Below are positions 1 to 10,889 of a stretch of DNA of 64,000 bases, piece by piece; within the stretch, counting starts at the first letter, position 1; the number at the start of each line of letters is the position of its first letter. The stretch covers positions 7,834,501-7,898,500 of the forward strand of contig OX463827.1 in NCBI GenBank assembly GCA_949825045.1. The letters run 5' to 3'. The DNA comes from Argyresthia goedartella. Taxonomy: Eukaryota; Arthropoda; Insecta; Lepidoptera; Argyresthiidae. The notes below the pieces were generated by a model. The model had not been told where the DNA came from. It saw only the letters and a list, made by a program, of their open reading frames with translations, and made no database searches. Both the position numbers and the translations under genes were made by a program.

Positions 1-865
1 TTTGTTCGTTTTTAATCGACTACGATGAAATTACAATCGATTATTTTATTAAGATCTGTGTTCAATTGGCTCATTGCGTAAATGCAACATGCCAATGAAT
101 AAATGAAAAAAAGTGGTTTGAACAGAAAAGTAGCATTTTGCTCCCTCTCATCCTGGAGCAAAACTTACTTTTCCGAATGAAAGATGTGAAATAGTTATTT
201 GTGTCTCAAGGGAGCAAAATGATGTATTTACGACGAGGGCGGTACATTGAATCCAGAGTGAAGTGAAGATACGTTAGAATCCTGAGCGTAACGAAGGATT
301 GAAGCGTTAACGCCCATTTGAAATAAAATGCTCTAAAAATAATGAAATAACTATACTTTTAATTATACTTTCACCACTTTTACAGTTATCGGACAAAGAA
401 ACATTTTTTTTTATAATGGCGGATTGTGAAGGATAAGGAAAAGGTCACCACAGATAAAATATACCAGGTGCTACTTTTACCAATGTGTAAAAATAAACGA
501 ATCGAATATTACAATGGCATTAGATATCGATATTGATTATATCACAATAATGTCATCGATATTTTCGATTTCAGTAAACCTTATAATTTATTGTGACATT
601 TTTTTTAAATATTACGATACATTCATAAATTTTCATATAACGTTGTTAAAGTTAAAACTTAAAACATGTTCGTTTTTAATCGAATTCTATGAAATAACAA
701 TCGATTATTTTATCAAGATCTGTGTTCAATTGGCACATTGCGTAAATGCTACATGCCAATGAATGAATTAAAAAAGTTGCATAAACAGAAAAGTAGTATT
801 TTGCTCCCTCTCGTCTTGGAGCAATACTTACTTTTCCGATTGAAAGGTGTGAAAAAATATTATTT
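1..865 (+). repeat. Direct repeat, 664-bp spacing, at window edge
   Basis: Bases 1-205 recur at about 665-865 with scattered mismatches. Both copies carry TGTTCGTTTTTAATCG, a stretch about water-like AT-rich spacing, CATGCCAATGAAT, and TTTTGCTCCCTCTC. The offset is 664 bases. The left copy is cut by the window edge, so the unit could be a longer tandem duplication. The DNA between the copies (206-664) is AT-rich with no recognisable gene. Small ORFs here (82 and 85 aa) follow the repeat and look like chance reading frames. Confidence 0.7.
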
Positions 866-942
866 CGGTAAAAACCAACACGGCATGAAGCGCCATCTGT
901 TGGCATGTGACAGTACCCCAACAAACAAGCCAAAATTATTTT

Positions 943-1441
943 TTATCTACACACGTATCATAAACCCTCTTAACTGCGTTCAAAAACCGCACGTTACGAT
1001 CAGCATTATGTTAAACTACTTGGTAAAAACTCGTTTCGTATCTGGAAAACTACACATTATGGTCATTATGTGTAGTTTTTCTACATATAATGACATTCAA
1101 ATTTCGAACGCCGACGCCCGCCTGCATGCCGCCCCTAGTTTGTCTGTGAAGTTGGTACTAACATTCGAATTTCGAACGCCGACGCCCGAAGTTGGTGCTA
1201 CAGAACAAGCTAAACAACTGCAGAGCCACAATGCCGGTCAAACATGCGGTTCCTGAACACATCAAAGAGAGCTTATGATATGTGTGTAGATAAACTAGTG
1301 TATGTAACTGTACATAATTAGGCATTAAAACTCTCGAGTGATATTATTATGAAACTCACCTTCGGCTCGTTTCATAAACCCACTCTCGAGTATTAATGCC
1401 CTCCATTATGTAGCAGTCACATAAACTACTATTCTGGCCTC
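943..1441 (+). repeat. DH double-hairpin element, copy 1
   Basis: This is a non-coding interspersed element made of two adjacent fold-backs. Hairpin 1 has ~53-bp imperfect inverted arms at 942-996 and 1240-1294 (outer end TTTATCTACACAC). Inside it, a short palindrome at about 1046-1078 centres on ACATTATGGTCATTATGT. Hairpin 2 spans 1296-1440, with ~60-bp imperfect arms that both contain CTCGAG and TTAATGCC or its complement. The segment TTTCGAACGCCGACGCCCG is duplicated internally in this copy. Other copies lie at 15836-16297 (reversed), 24246-24383 (partial), 33411-33841, 49909-50298 and 52662-53050. The 172-aa ORF crossing it is not a gene. It is likely a non-autonomous DNA element, superfamily unknown. 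Confidence 0.75.
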
Positions 1442-1799
1442 TTCAAACAGGCCAGAAGTATTTTTGTTTTCCTGTTTAACTATTCATTGTTTTGGGGCCC
1501 CATTGCAGACCATCTTTCGCCACATTTTTGGGAAGTGGAGCGAAAAATAGGTTTATGCAGTAAGGGTGTGGCTTTGGAAGTGGTTGACATAATATATGTT
1601 TACTAACCAATCTCCTCTCTATTAATATTCACATATCGATGTCAAATAGTAACCTACTCAGTTATGTATTAGAAGTATGTTTAGATAATACCTCTACTTA
1701 TAGATTGACGGTATGTCATCTCAAGTCACAGAAGGATATTAATATTAGCAAATTAATTAAGCAAATTAAGAGCTTGAACCTGCTAACGTATCAAAAAAC
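1442..1799. other. Unassigned intergenic stretch
   Basis: AT-rich sequence between a DH element and an E1 element. A 61-aa open frame at 1639-1824 runs into E1 sequence, has no recognisable motif and is not called as a gene. Confidence 0.5.
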
Positions 1800-2152
1800 A
1801 CCGTACAATGGCAGGATGGAGTAAATAGTTTGGATTTTACATAGCAAAATGTTGTTTACAAAGTTATTGGTGCGGCTACTTTCACTCTCCATGTACGTTA
1901 CCAGGTTCATTCATAAGTTTGTATGTGATATTGAAAGAATTATTGTATGGGACCCCCCTTAAATATTAATTTTATTCTGTTTTTTAGTATTTGTTGTCAT
2001 TGCGGCAACAGAAATACATCATCTGTGAAAATTTCAACTGTCTTACTTTCACGGTTCATGAGATACAGCCTGGTGACAGACGGACGGAAGGACGGACAGC
2101 GGAGGCTTAGTAATAGGGTCCCGTTTGGCACCCTTCGGGTACGGAACCCTAA
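1800..2152 (+). mobile_element. E1 repeat (GGTACGGAACCC family), 5'-truncated
   Basis: One of the window's most common interspersed repeats. This copy starts inside the consensus near GTACAATGG, runs through TTGTTTACAAAGTTATTGG and a stretch of PolyT/AAATATT, then GACAGACGGACGG and TAATAGGGTCCCGTTTGG, and ends at GGGTACGGAACCCTAAG. Full-length copies in this window (25952-26368, 42425-42826, 56758-57156, 57408-57817) carry an extra outer arm, AAACCGGCCAAGTGCGAG, missing here. There is no coding capacity, so it is a non-autonomous element. The terminal inversion (GGGTTCCGTACC / GGTACGGAACCC) suggests a DNA-type element. Confidence 0.8.
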
Positions 2153-3056
2153 GTATCACGAATTTTCATGATCTTTACAAACAGAAACATAAATGGCAGT
2201 GAAATCCAATAAGGTTTTATATATGTAAAAATGTGACGTGACGTCAGCCCCTCAGGAGGCGTCTTTGGTTGAATGAATAAAGACCTTATCAGACCCTCCA
2301 CATGTTACAGACATGTCCCTCGCCCTTTATTTCCGAGTAGACTGATAAGAGTCAGCAATCCTTACGTGTCTTGAGTTAGATGGAAACTTGGCAATACAAT
2401 ACATAGCCATAGCCGCCAAGCTACCGCGAACCAAATAGCGCAGATTGGAAACTGTTGAATTGAGCCTGACACGGAACGCCATTTAACATCCCGTCATGAG
2501 CCAACATGGTGGAATATGAACAGACACTACACATGCCTGCTGAAAAAATACTGTCTATTTGTAATCGGAGGTTAGACCACTTTATTTATTATTGCTGAAT
2601 ATTTCTTTATAGATTTTGGTAACTAAACTTATGAAATTTAAAATAAAGTCAGTGATATTTTATATACCGGCCTTGATATTTTTTTTGCTATTTAAATTGA
2701 TATGTGCAGCTGAGATAAACCATTTGTGGTTTTATAGCGTACAAAACACGAAAATGTAAAAACACTTCTTTGAATCTTAAAACAGAAACATTTATATTAG
2801 TGTATTTGGACGATGCACTGATGACGATCGAACGACCTTTCCGGGACTTTCCCGAATTCGAATCCTGGTCAAAGCAATATTTTTTGGAGTTTACTGCACT
2901 ATTTTCATCTTCTGATGAGGAAATTCATCAAATAAACTTTTTTGAACTGCCAAACCTCTTTTTTGGTTTGTGACTTGTATGGAATGTCAAATGTTGTTTT
3001 TTAAACGACTACATAAAAGGAAGAGGCTTTCAATTTATCGGTATTTTTGTTGTTTT
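2153..3056. other. Unassigned stretch with possible LTR-like segment
   Basis: No gene is supported. About 2229-2500 is more GC-rich than its flanks and has LTR-like features: a start near TGTGACGTGACGTCAG, an AATAAAG at 2276, and a following CCTCACCC-type pyrimidine-rich run. I found no second copy, primer-binding site or gag/pol reading frame, so a solo LTR is only a guess. A 67-aa frame at 2770-2973 has no recognisable domain. Confidence 0.3.
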
Positions 3057-3628
3057 TAGGGTTCCGCATCGGAAGGGTGCCAAAAGGGACCCTATTACTA
3101 AGACTCCCAGACCGTCCGTCTGTCAACAGGCTGTATCTCATGAACCGCGATAGTTAGACAGTTGAAATTTCTGTTTCCGCTTCAACTGTTGTTGTTTTCA
3201 ACAAATACAAAAAAAAACAGAATAAAATAAATATTTAAGGTCGCTCCCATACAATAAACGTGATTTTTATGCTTGTTGTCTTGTAGGCAACAGGTAGATC
3301 TTTGAAATATTTACAGAATATTTAGTTTTATATTAACTTTAAAAAGAAATAATTAAATAAAAATAAAACAAATATTTAAGGGGGGCTCCCATACAACAAA
3401 AGTGATTTTTTTTTGTTTGTTTTTGCTCGATATTGATAACGGCAGCAGGTTGACGCTTGAAATACTCACAGAATATTTATATATATATATTCACTTTAAA
3501 AATAAATAGATAAATTAAAATAAAACAAATATTTAAGTGGGGCTCCCATACAACAGACATTTTTTTTGCTGTTTTTATAGGTACGGAACCCTTCGTGCGC
3601 GAGTCCGACTCGCACTTGACCGTTTTTT
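3057..3628 (-). mobile_element. E1 repeat, internally expanded copy
   Basis: A complete reversed E1 copy, from GGGTTCCGCATC to CACTTGACCGTTTTTT. It is longer (572 bp) than the usual ~400 bp because the segment around AAATATTTAAGG...GCTCCCATACAAC is present three times (about 3218-3260, 3358-3405 and 3520-3555), separated by spacers that each contain GAAAT-TTACAGAATATTTA. The outer ends match the other copies, so the expansion happened inside the element. Frames of 69 and 74 aa at 3537-3819 read through it and are not genes. Confidence 0.8.
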
Positions 3629-3837
3629 CAATGTATGTAAATCAATTTCTCCAAGAAGAATGGACCGGTTTGAAAGGGTTTACCTCCCGATTGGTCCCAA
3701 TAACATCAGGTCAGAATCTGGAAGAATTGGGAAACTCTTCATATAGTCAGACCTTTATATTTTTCATAGTAACTTGTGCATTTAGTCAGGAAATTCATCA
3801 TTTTGTGAAGTGTAACTGATGATGTTATCTTAAACTA

Positions 3838-4190
3838 AGCAACTCTTTCAATGGTCATTGCATTCTCTACTACTCAAGCTACCTCTGGGAATTGTGAAAT
3901 TGCTATTTGAGCAAATTAAAAACCATATTTAAAAAACAACTGTGTCTAAAAAGGGATATTACAAAATTACATAAATAACAAGAATGCATACTGTTCACTG
4001 TTAATAATTATGTAATTATTCATTCCTGCAAATTATTTATATTAACATTAATATATTTGTATAAGTTAAACACCACCAATTTTTTAAAGATATCAAAAAA
4101 TCCATTTCTGATGAGAGGTCCGATGTTCTCTACAGAACAGGCAAAAAAAACGCTTACTATGTATATAAGCATCTTCAGTAATAAATCTTC
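3838..4190 (+). mobile_element. LINE-A 3' end, 5'-truncated
   Basis: Matches the last coding codons and 3' UTR of the LINE-A pseudogene at 28763-30245: CTACCTCTGGGAATTGTGAAA, AAAAAGGGATATTAC, TAATTATTCATTCCTGC and a terminal CAGTAATAAATC. It is strongly diverged and truncated at the 5' side, as expected from incomplete target-primed reverse transcription. There is no intact frame. Confidence 0.75.
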
Positions 4191-4428
4191 AGTGGAGACA
4201 CGTATGGGTATGTTTTTTAACTAACCGGGTTTATTTGAAGTCGCTTTTTTCTAAAGTTCTACTTTTAATACAAAATTATGTTTATAAAATATAACTGCTG
4301 AAAATTTACAATGCTGATATCGGCGAGCCCTTAATAATGCTACAATCTCTCTTGATTTTTATATTTGTTAGATCCCCGAGTCAAGTAGCTAATTATGCTC
4401 GTAACATATACATTATAATTTTTTATTT

Positions 4429-4668
4429 TTATTTCAGATAATGGGAAATGTCAATTAATTTATTATTATACAAATATGAATTAGAAATAAAATAAAACGC
4501 AAAAGGAAACAACCACGCGAATAAACCACCCCGGGACATAGCCGAGGCTAAGGTTCCCATGACGCTGGCAGCATCTCCCCGCTGCACAGCCAGGGAGACC
4601 CTTTGCATCAGAAATGCCCCAGAGCGGTAGTCAAAAACTCTATCCCTTAGACGGTGCCCCAGATCCAT
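4429..4668 (-). CDS. Unrecognised 79-aa ORF, perhaps transposon debris
   Basis: This 79-codon frame has a GC-rich N-terminal half with protein-like composition (MDLGHRLRDRVFDYRSG..., then RVSLAVQRGDAASVMGTL), then a hydrophobic tail (FAWLFPFAFYF) in AT-rich DNA. The sharp composition change at about codon 50 suggests that only the first ~48 residues come from an old coding sequence. I do not recognise the family. It could be the end of a transposon ORF or an exon fragment. There is no second copy in the window and no visible promoter. Confidence 0.25.
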   Translation of the reverse strand: MDLGHRLRDRVFDYRSGAFLMQRVSLAVQRGDAASVMGTLASAMSRGGLFAWLFPFAFYFISNSYLYNNKLIDISHYLK

Positions 4669-5029
4669 TATTGTGCTGTTAGTGCTGGCGCCTCATATAC
4701 TGCTTCCCTAATTGGGAAAAGAGCTACATATCTTGTAAGTATATATCTCTAAAACCGCTACAATTTAGTGAATCTCAACTCAGGGAATCGAACCACTCTC
4801 TAGTATCCCGCAATGGAATGGTATATAGTAGAAAATTAAAGTTGGGAGGCGGGAATCATATCACTCCACACGTACAAGGGTCGACTCCGATGGGATTGCG
4901 ATGTGAGGAACGTGACCTAAACTACATGGGAGTGCTTATTCAGCTTGTAAGAAAGTATAATAAAACCTAACGTTTTATGTAACAAGTTACGAAGATACTA
5001 ATTCTCCGATAGAGAAGCTTCGGTCAAGG

Positions 5030-5260
5030 ATATTTATCAAATTTAACAATATTAAGGTCCTAAAAACATAAAAGCACCCCCTTTTAAAGTTTTACTTTAT
5101 TTAGTTATGATTTTCAACAAAATACGAATTTGAAGTAACGTCAAACAGCACTTGTTTTAAAACACCCCATCAGAGGAAGTCACTTAGTAGTGAAAAGACG
5201 AGATTGACGCACTCTGTCCATTACTAAAAATAGCTATTACGTCACTTCCGCTAAAGGCCC
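5030..5260 (+). repeat. Interspersed repeat shared with 23265-23500
   Basis: The segment containing AAATTTAACAATATTAAGGT, ACAAAATACGAATTTGAAGT and CACCCCATCAGAGGAAGT recurs, diverged, at 23265-23500. It is non-coding in both places and its family is unknown. Confidence 0.6.
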
Positions 5261-5319
5261 GTTTTCGCGCCAAAGTGTCAACTGGTAGTTAAAACCTACG
5301 ATTTTTGCCATTAAATTAT

Positions 5320-5425
5320 AGTATGTTACCGTGCTACCACAGAAAATATTAAACAGCGTTTAACCTCAAAACAAACGTCAAATCCCATACGTTTTTGTTT
5401 TTAAACAAGTGTTGAACAGTAGTTT
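5320..5425 (+). repeat. Interspersed repeat shared with 16310-16405
   Basis: Shares TTAAACAGCGTTTAACCTC, ACGTCAAATCCCA and CAAGTGTTGAACAGTAGTTT with 16310-16405, which lies directly beside a DH element. Non-coding. Confidence 0.6.
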
Positions 5426-5699
5426 ATTGTTTTGTGGTAAGGCCCCTAATGTTTTAATATGCTCGTGGTTTATTCGATATGATATGCGTGAAAATGAAAT
5501 TAATTCTTGACTGCTATCCAGACGTTTTGGGTATCTCATTCCGCAAAAGCAGTAGGTATGATGAAATATTTTATACCAAGTCTACTGAAGCAACCCTGTT
5601 GGATGACCAAATTATTAAGTAACGCAGACACGTACTGTATAACATCTGGTCTTAGGTGCCAAGTAAATACTTTTATTCTTTTTTTCCAGGCATCTAACA

Positions 5700-5900
5700 T
5701 AAGTGTGTGCATACGTTACATATTATACTTTTCGTTCCACCTGCTCGAAAACTACACTTTTGCGACTTCTGAGCGAAAATTAGCACCTTCGCCGCTTGAT
5801 TTTGGGTTCTCAGTCGGAAAAATTCTATTCCTAACTCGTTCGAAAATTCTTTTTACGAACCTCGCTACGACCCACGCCTTTTCGAGCTCGTAAGAAACGC
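5700..5900 (+). repeat. Interspersed repeat, inverted partner at 56500-56710
   Basis: Contains GACTTCTGAGC, CCTTCGCCGCTTGATTTT and ACGAACCTCGCTACGA, which are found in reverse complement at 56500-56710. The 128-aa frame at 5507-5893 runs through this repeat and has no domain I recognise, so I do not call it a gene. Confidence 0.55.
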
Positions 5901-6008
5901 ACTATTATATATCATGCAAGTCATTATAGCTGTATGCTTTAGGGGTTATAAAAAGTTGTACTGAATTTCATTATATCACAACCTAAATAACACCAGGGTT
6001 TAAAGTGA

Positions 6009-6405
6009 GTTCATCATCATCATCATCATCATTTCAGCCTGTTAATGTCCACTGCTGAACATAGGCCTCTCCAATCGCACTCCAGCGTGACCGGTCCGTA
6101 GCCACCTGCATCTAACGAGATCCAGCGATCCTCACCAGGTCGTCGGTCCATCTCGTAGGTGGCCGACCCACACTGCGCTTGCCAGTACGTGGTCTCCATT
6201 CAAGGACCTTTTTGCCCCATCGGCCATCCGATCTTCGCGCTATGTGGCCTGCCCATTGCCACTTCAGCTTGCTTATCCTACGGGCTATGTCAGCAACTTT
6301 GGTTCTTCTACGGATCTCCTCATTTCTGACTCGATCTCGTAGAGAAATACCAAGCATAGCCCTTTCCATAGCTCGCTGCGCGACATTGAGCAGCAGTGAG
6401 TTCAC
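6009..6405 (-). pseudogene. RTE-type LINE, C-terminal end and (ATG)n tail
   Basis: The minus frame (97 aa at 6112-6405) reads RAMLGISLRDRVRNEEIRRR, then KVADIARRISKLKWQWAGHI, ARRSDGRW and WRPRTGKRSVGRPPTRWTDD. This is the C-terminal region that follows the reverse transcriptase in RTE-clade non-LTR elements. It is followed by a short 3' UTR with AGGCCTATGTTCAGCAGTGG and a (TGA)n microsatellite tail at 6009-6032, also typical of RTE. Only the end of the element is present; the reverse transcriptase is missing upstream. Related copies lie at 11468-12540 (plus) and 62395-62690 (minus). Confidence 0.85.
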
Positions 6406-7805
6406 TTCTCATAAAAAAAAGCTGCAACTGGATTCATGTATCAAACTTTAATTTTCACATGAATTCCAATAAAATGGTGTTTTTGGTAGCCTTGCTTTTT
6501 ATATTTTCTCGCAGGAGGTGCGAAAAGTAGAGTGTACTCCTCGGGGATAATTCCATTTTTTCGTGGGCACGCTTGAATCCCTTACTGCACTCAGGACTCA
6601 GTCTTGATTCCCACGCTACGCTCGGAAATTTACTCATAACATCCTCGCTTTCCTTGGGAGTTATATCCGGAGTCCTTCGATACGTTCAGTATTCAATATC
6701 GCGCTCTGGACATAAAACATTGCTTTATCTCCTTGGTGTATAATCTACTATTACCGGAAGTCACAATTTATCTCATTCCACTGCCAAATAATCGCCCTCA
6801 AAAGAACAGCCCATTGGTTTGTAATTTCTTAAAAGTGCGGATTCATTCGCACCGTTCTTTTGTTTTGGCTGCCAGCATCATTCCTTCTATTTGCATTTGA
6901 AAAGAACTTTGACAGTAATTAATGCTAGATAATTCTTTCATTCAAATAGATTAAATAATTGCGTTATTAAGCATTTGTTTTGATGGTTAGGACACGCGTT
7001 TTTAATGGTTTTATTGCTAAGTGTCTTGAAAATAGTGGGCATTTATGTATTAGTAGGAGTATACTGAGTTGTGTGACAGGTAGTAGCAGCAAGAGTAGAC
7101 GGACAATCATCAGGATTGATTGTAAGGGAGACTGTTGTCAGCATCATTTTGTTGTTAAATAACGATTATGTTTGGGGTCGACAGTAAACCAGTGAACATT
7201 CCCAGTTCAGTTGTCAGTGCAATCCAGTTGGTCATGCCGATAACAAATCATCAGACTGCAAATCACTCATCATAGGGCTGTTTTACGGTTATAGTTATAA
7301 TTAATAGAATAGTTAATAAGTACAGGCTGAAAGATTGAATACCTGTGCCCTGTGACCAAAAAAAGCGTGCATGCTTGCTTATTCAAGCAAGAAGGATGGA
7401 GGAGGATTTATTTGGATTCGAACGAAACTTTTTGGTTAGGCTTCTCCCTTCCTACGCGCTGATTACTGTCACGTGATGTTAGGGCAGAAATCTCACGGAA
7501 ATATTTTTTTTTGATTCTTTGGAATTTCAGCCTTAAATGTATTTAAATAAAGCGAAATTAAAGATATCGCCACAACTTGAAATCAAAATTGTTTTTAAAA
7601 TTGCCATTGAAATTTATGCTTTACTTTCATTATCATAAAGTAAAATAACCGATTCCATTATCACATCGTCACGCGCTGCAAAGCGTGAAAACTCAGAATA
7701 ACACATTTTCCCCGTTACGAGTCTTAATCGATTTTTCGTCCCCCAAAACCTTACTTAGCAATTTTTATAGGAAACATTACAGCCTTAGTGGATATCTCTG
7801 ATCAT
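6406..7805. other. Unassigned non-coding stretch
   Basis: No gene is supported. The 60-aa frames at 6455-6637 and 6980-7162 carry no recognisable motif. 6455-6680 has a repeat-like character (GAGGTGCGAAAAGTAG, GATTCCCACGCTACGCTCGG) but no second copy is in the window. A short piece of S3 SINE body (GTTGCGGCGATGGGCTAGCC) lies just beyond this stretch at about 7857-7876. Confidence 0.4.
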
Positions 7806-7837
7806 ATCAATTCAAAGATGCTCATCTTTGAATTGAT
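7806..7837. repeat. Perfect 15-bp palindrome, 2-base loop
   Basis: ATCAATTCAAAGATG at 7806-7820 is followed, after CT, by its exact reverse complement at 7823-7837. It may be the scar of an excised or deleted fold-back element. No function can be read from it. Confidence 0.9.
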
Positions 7838-7938
7838 CTGAATTCTATCTCCATAGTTGCGGCGATGGGCTAGCCCCTTCTCATTCAAATTTTTATACCT
7901 AACAAATAACAGGCTAAACGTGAGAATAACTGTGCCTC

Positions 7939-8428
7939 TGTCGCAGTTAGTTGGTTAAATCAGACACTTAACTAACTCTCTAGGCCGTTAATTAAATACC
8001 GACGTTTAACCAAGTCACTAAAATTCCGTCAGACAAGTGAGTGAAAAAAACGTTTAACGAGTTGTCTAAACGTTCCGAGGCAACAAGACAGATACAATAT
8101 AAATATTTTTTATGTGTACTTAAGTTTATGTTTTAAGTGTTATTTTTTTCTTACATAAAGGGGATAAAGGGGGCTTCGCTTTGCTCACCTCCTTTACCCT
8201 TCACCTAAGCTACCGCAATGTTTTGGCCTGATTTAAGCTGTGCAAATCAGCTGTTCTCGTGACGCCATATTGTTTTCCAACACGCCGGCTTTCGGTAAGA
8301 CAGATTGTTAAACGTTTTCGACGATGCTTTATTTAAATCAAAATTCTTGTGACTTGGTTAAACGTCGGTATTTAATAAACGGTCTAGAGAGTTAGCTAAG
8401 TGTCTGATTTAAACAAACAACTGCAACA
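7939..8428. mobile_element. 490-bp non-autonomous element with ~85-bp TIRs
   Basis: The two ends are long imperfect inverted repeats. The left arm runs from TGTCGCAGTTAGTTGGTTAA through ACTCTCTAGGCCG and CCGACGTTTAACCAAGTCA; the right arm is its inverse, ending AACTGCAACA. CCTC at 7935-7938 and 8429-8432 could be a 4-bp target-site duplication. The interior has no ORF. It includes a segment at 8150-8225 (CCTTTACCCTTCACCTAAGC) also found at 15190-15260 and 45580-45605. The superfamily is unknown. Confidence 0.75.
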
Positions 8429-8432
8429 CCTC

Positions 8433-10074
8433 TACCACCCCGTCCCGTTAGATAAAAGGCATGACACTATGTGTGTGTGAGTGTGTATAAAAGTTGTTCA
8501 GACTAAATATCCAGTATTAAACCTAGAACACGCTATATGTGGCTCTAGAACTATACAGGTATACCAGTAGAATAAGTACTGGCATCATTACCTCATATTT
8601 ATTTATCGCAAATTGGAATATACTCCCCCGTTCCTTTCGTGTTCCCAAGCAAGCGCCGGGATAGGATGTTGTGGATTCTCTACATTAATTCAATGTTATT
8701 TATTTATCTATCCGTCTCGCTGTTGTTTCCTGAGAATATTGCAATATGAGAGGTATAATGGGCTATAATAAGCGGAGCATCGGATGGTTATGTTCTAGGT
8801 GCTGCGATGTGTACTCAGCAGGATTATGGAATGTTTTTCTTGTGCACCTATTGGTTTTTATGCTTCCTTTTATAGCGAAGCTAGAGTGTAGAATGTTACA
8901 AGGAAGGAATTATCGTATAAAGGAATCTGTTAAAAATATTCAGAGTCACGGACTACCTCAGGGAGGAAAGGAAACAGAAAATATACGTATAAAACTTACG
9001 AGTATCATATAATTTGAAAGTAATTTATAGGTACTTTAATAAGGACAACAACAACAACTTTATAATATCGTGAGGGTTATTCCATAACTGCGGCGATAGG
9101 CTTGCCCACTGTCACGCAAAATAGAGTAACGGTAAAAGTCGGCTATTTGGAATTAAGGGGCTAATTGGAACTAATACTAAATGCAGAGATTTGGCTGCAT
9201 TTTCTATTAGTTCCAATTGAATTACTGGCGAAATGTGGGCATTATTGATCCTCTGCTATCCAGTATGGGATAAAGCGTGACCTTATGTTATGCTTTACTT
9301 TGAAAAGACAGCGGTGACATCACCTAACTAACAGATGATGGGAGTATCACAAGTCCAATTTACCCGAAAACCTATTGATTAGAATTGTGAAACTGCTATC
9401 GATATCGGCTTCTGCATTCAAAACAGTGTATGGATACCTATCCACAATGATTCATTTTAAATAATAATTAATAAATATTAGAGGACACAAATTGAACTAT
9501 GCCCATATTAAGCTCAACAAGGCTTCTGTTATGGGTACTAGACGACGATATATTTAATAGAGATAAATACTACTGTAAATACATAGATAACATCCAAGAC
9601 TAAGAAACAAATATCATAACATAAATATTTGGCCTTACGTGGCCTTAGTGAATCGATCCCAGGACCGACAGCTTCCTAGGCAGGGTTACTACCCGCTAGG
9701 CTAAAGTCATCAAATTAATAGAGTTATTAATGTATTGTTTCCATATGATGCCATCAGTGTCCGAATCACGAAATATTTCATGAATAATTAAGGTCTATCG
9801 CTTTTCCACACACGGAAAACAATCACCATTTTAGATAATAACTTATTATCGGGTAACAGATATTATTACGATTTATTTTGTAACACCGAATGCGCAGGCG
9901 AAAACTCAAATTTTGGCGGCTACTTTAAGCTTTCTGTCACTGTATATCAAACTCGAAAATAAATCGTTTCATTTTAAGAAGGCAAATATAATGCACTTTT
10001 ACAAGTCAGATACTAATACATGGAGAAAAATATAAATAAATCAAATACTTAACCTGAGATTACCAAATTTTTTT
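8433..10074. other. Unassigned stretch with one hairpin
   Basis: No gene is supported. The 88-aa frame at 8746-9012 has no recognisable domain. A diverged S3 SINE body piece lies at about 9076-9115 (ACTGCGGCGATAGGCTTGCC). An imperfect hairpin with ~25-bp arms spans about 9162-9224 (AATTGGAACTAATA / TATTAGTTCCAATT). The rest is AT-rich sequence. Confidence 0.4.
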
Positions 10075-10245
10075 TTTTTCATAGAAAACTTTCAAAACTT
10101 TGCTGGTTCCGGTGGAACCCCTGCAGCTATATTTCTACCATATTCCCATTACCCCCATTTATTGATCACGTCAACGCAGACCCCGTCGAGTCTCTTGTGG
10201 ACCCCTGGGGGTCCATCTAGACCACTTGGGGAATCAGTGAACTAA
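10075..10245 (-). mobile_element. Possible hAT-type terminal remnant
   Basis: Read on the minus strand, the segment begins CACTGATTCCCCAAGTGG and continues GGACCCCCAGGGGTCC, ending near GCAGGGGTTCCACCGG. This resembles the ends of ZBED/Charlie-like hAT elements (CAGTGGTTCCCAAAGTG... followed by GGGTCC-type runs). No 8-bp duplication or opposite end was found and no transposase is present. The resemblance is from memory and has not been tested by alignment. Confidence 0.35.
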
Positions 10246-10889
10246 ACTAATGCGTAACTGATTATGGCTTGACTTTGAAAAAGGAAATTTCCCTTTCAAG
10301 TGGTGATTCATGGCTGAATCCCACACGGGAAAAGGAATCTCCATCAAATGAATGAAATCCCAATAAATGAACATGACAATGAATATGAATATGATTATGA
10401 ATGAATATGAACAGTGCTTTGGAAATATGCCTGCCAGGGAAGATAGAACCAAGAAACTCTACGGGGATGTAATTTTTAAAAAATTCGTCATTATTATAGT
10501 ATATTATTTTTATGCCACAATGTATAATATAAAAAAATCTAATCTTATTTCAATATTATAACATCGTATCTATAAGTACCAATAAGATGTCTCCAGAATA
10601 ACAATTTTACAAAAGAAATAAATAAGAATAAACAGAAGCTGTAATGAACATAACTTATGAAAAACCAGACTGTACCAGTCCCCCAAGCAGCATCCCTTCA
10701 CTAATATGACGTGTGCACCAGCCATCACCCCCCTCGCCATTTGAGGGAGAGGAACAACCCTCTACATAGAGCCGCCGCCAGCAAAGACATTTTAGTGAGC
10801 TCGTTCGGTAAACAGACAGGCAGACTGTTTAACAAACGAGATGCAGAGAAAGACAGTCAGGCACTTTATTGAATGGCAATGGGGAAGCA

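Noticed and set aside
738..1256. 172-aa plus frame as a gene
   Set aside because: It runs through a DH element; shortened or mutated versions of the same translation appear at 33476-33664, 49878-50099 and 52631-52852, so it is repeat sequence without conserved coding pressure.
2229..2500. Solo LTR
   Set aside because: Some LTR-like signals, but no second copy, no clear TG...CA ends with target duplication and no primer-binding site were found.
4780..4830. SINE head near GGAATCGAACC
   Set aside because: A B-box-like inverse is present but no A box, body or tail of any SINE family follows.
5507..5893. 128-aa gene
   Set aside because: Its second half is an interspersed repeat that recurs inverted at 56500-56710; the first half has no motif.
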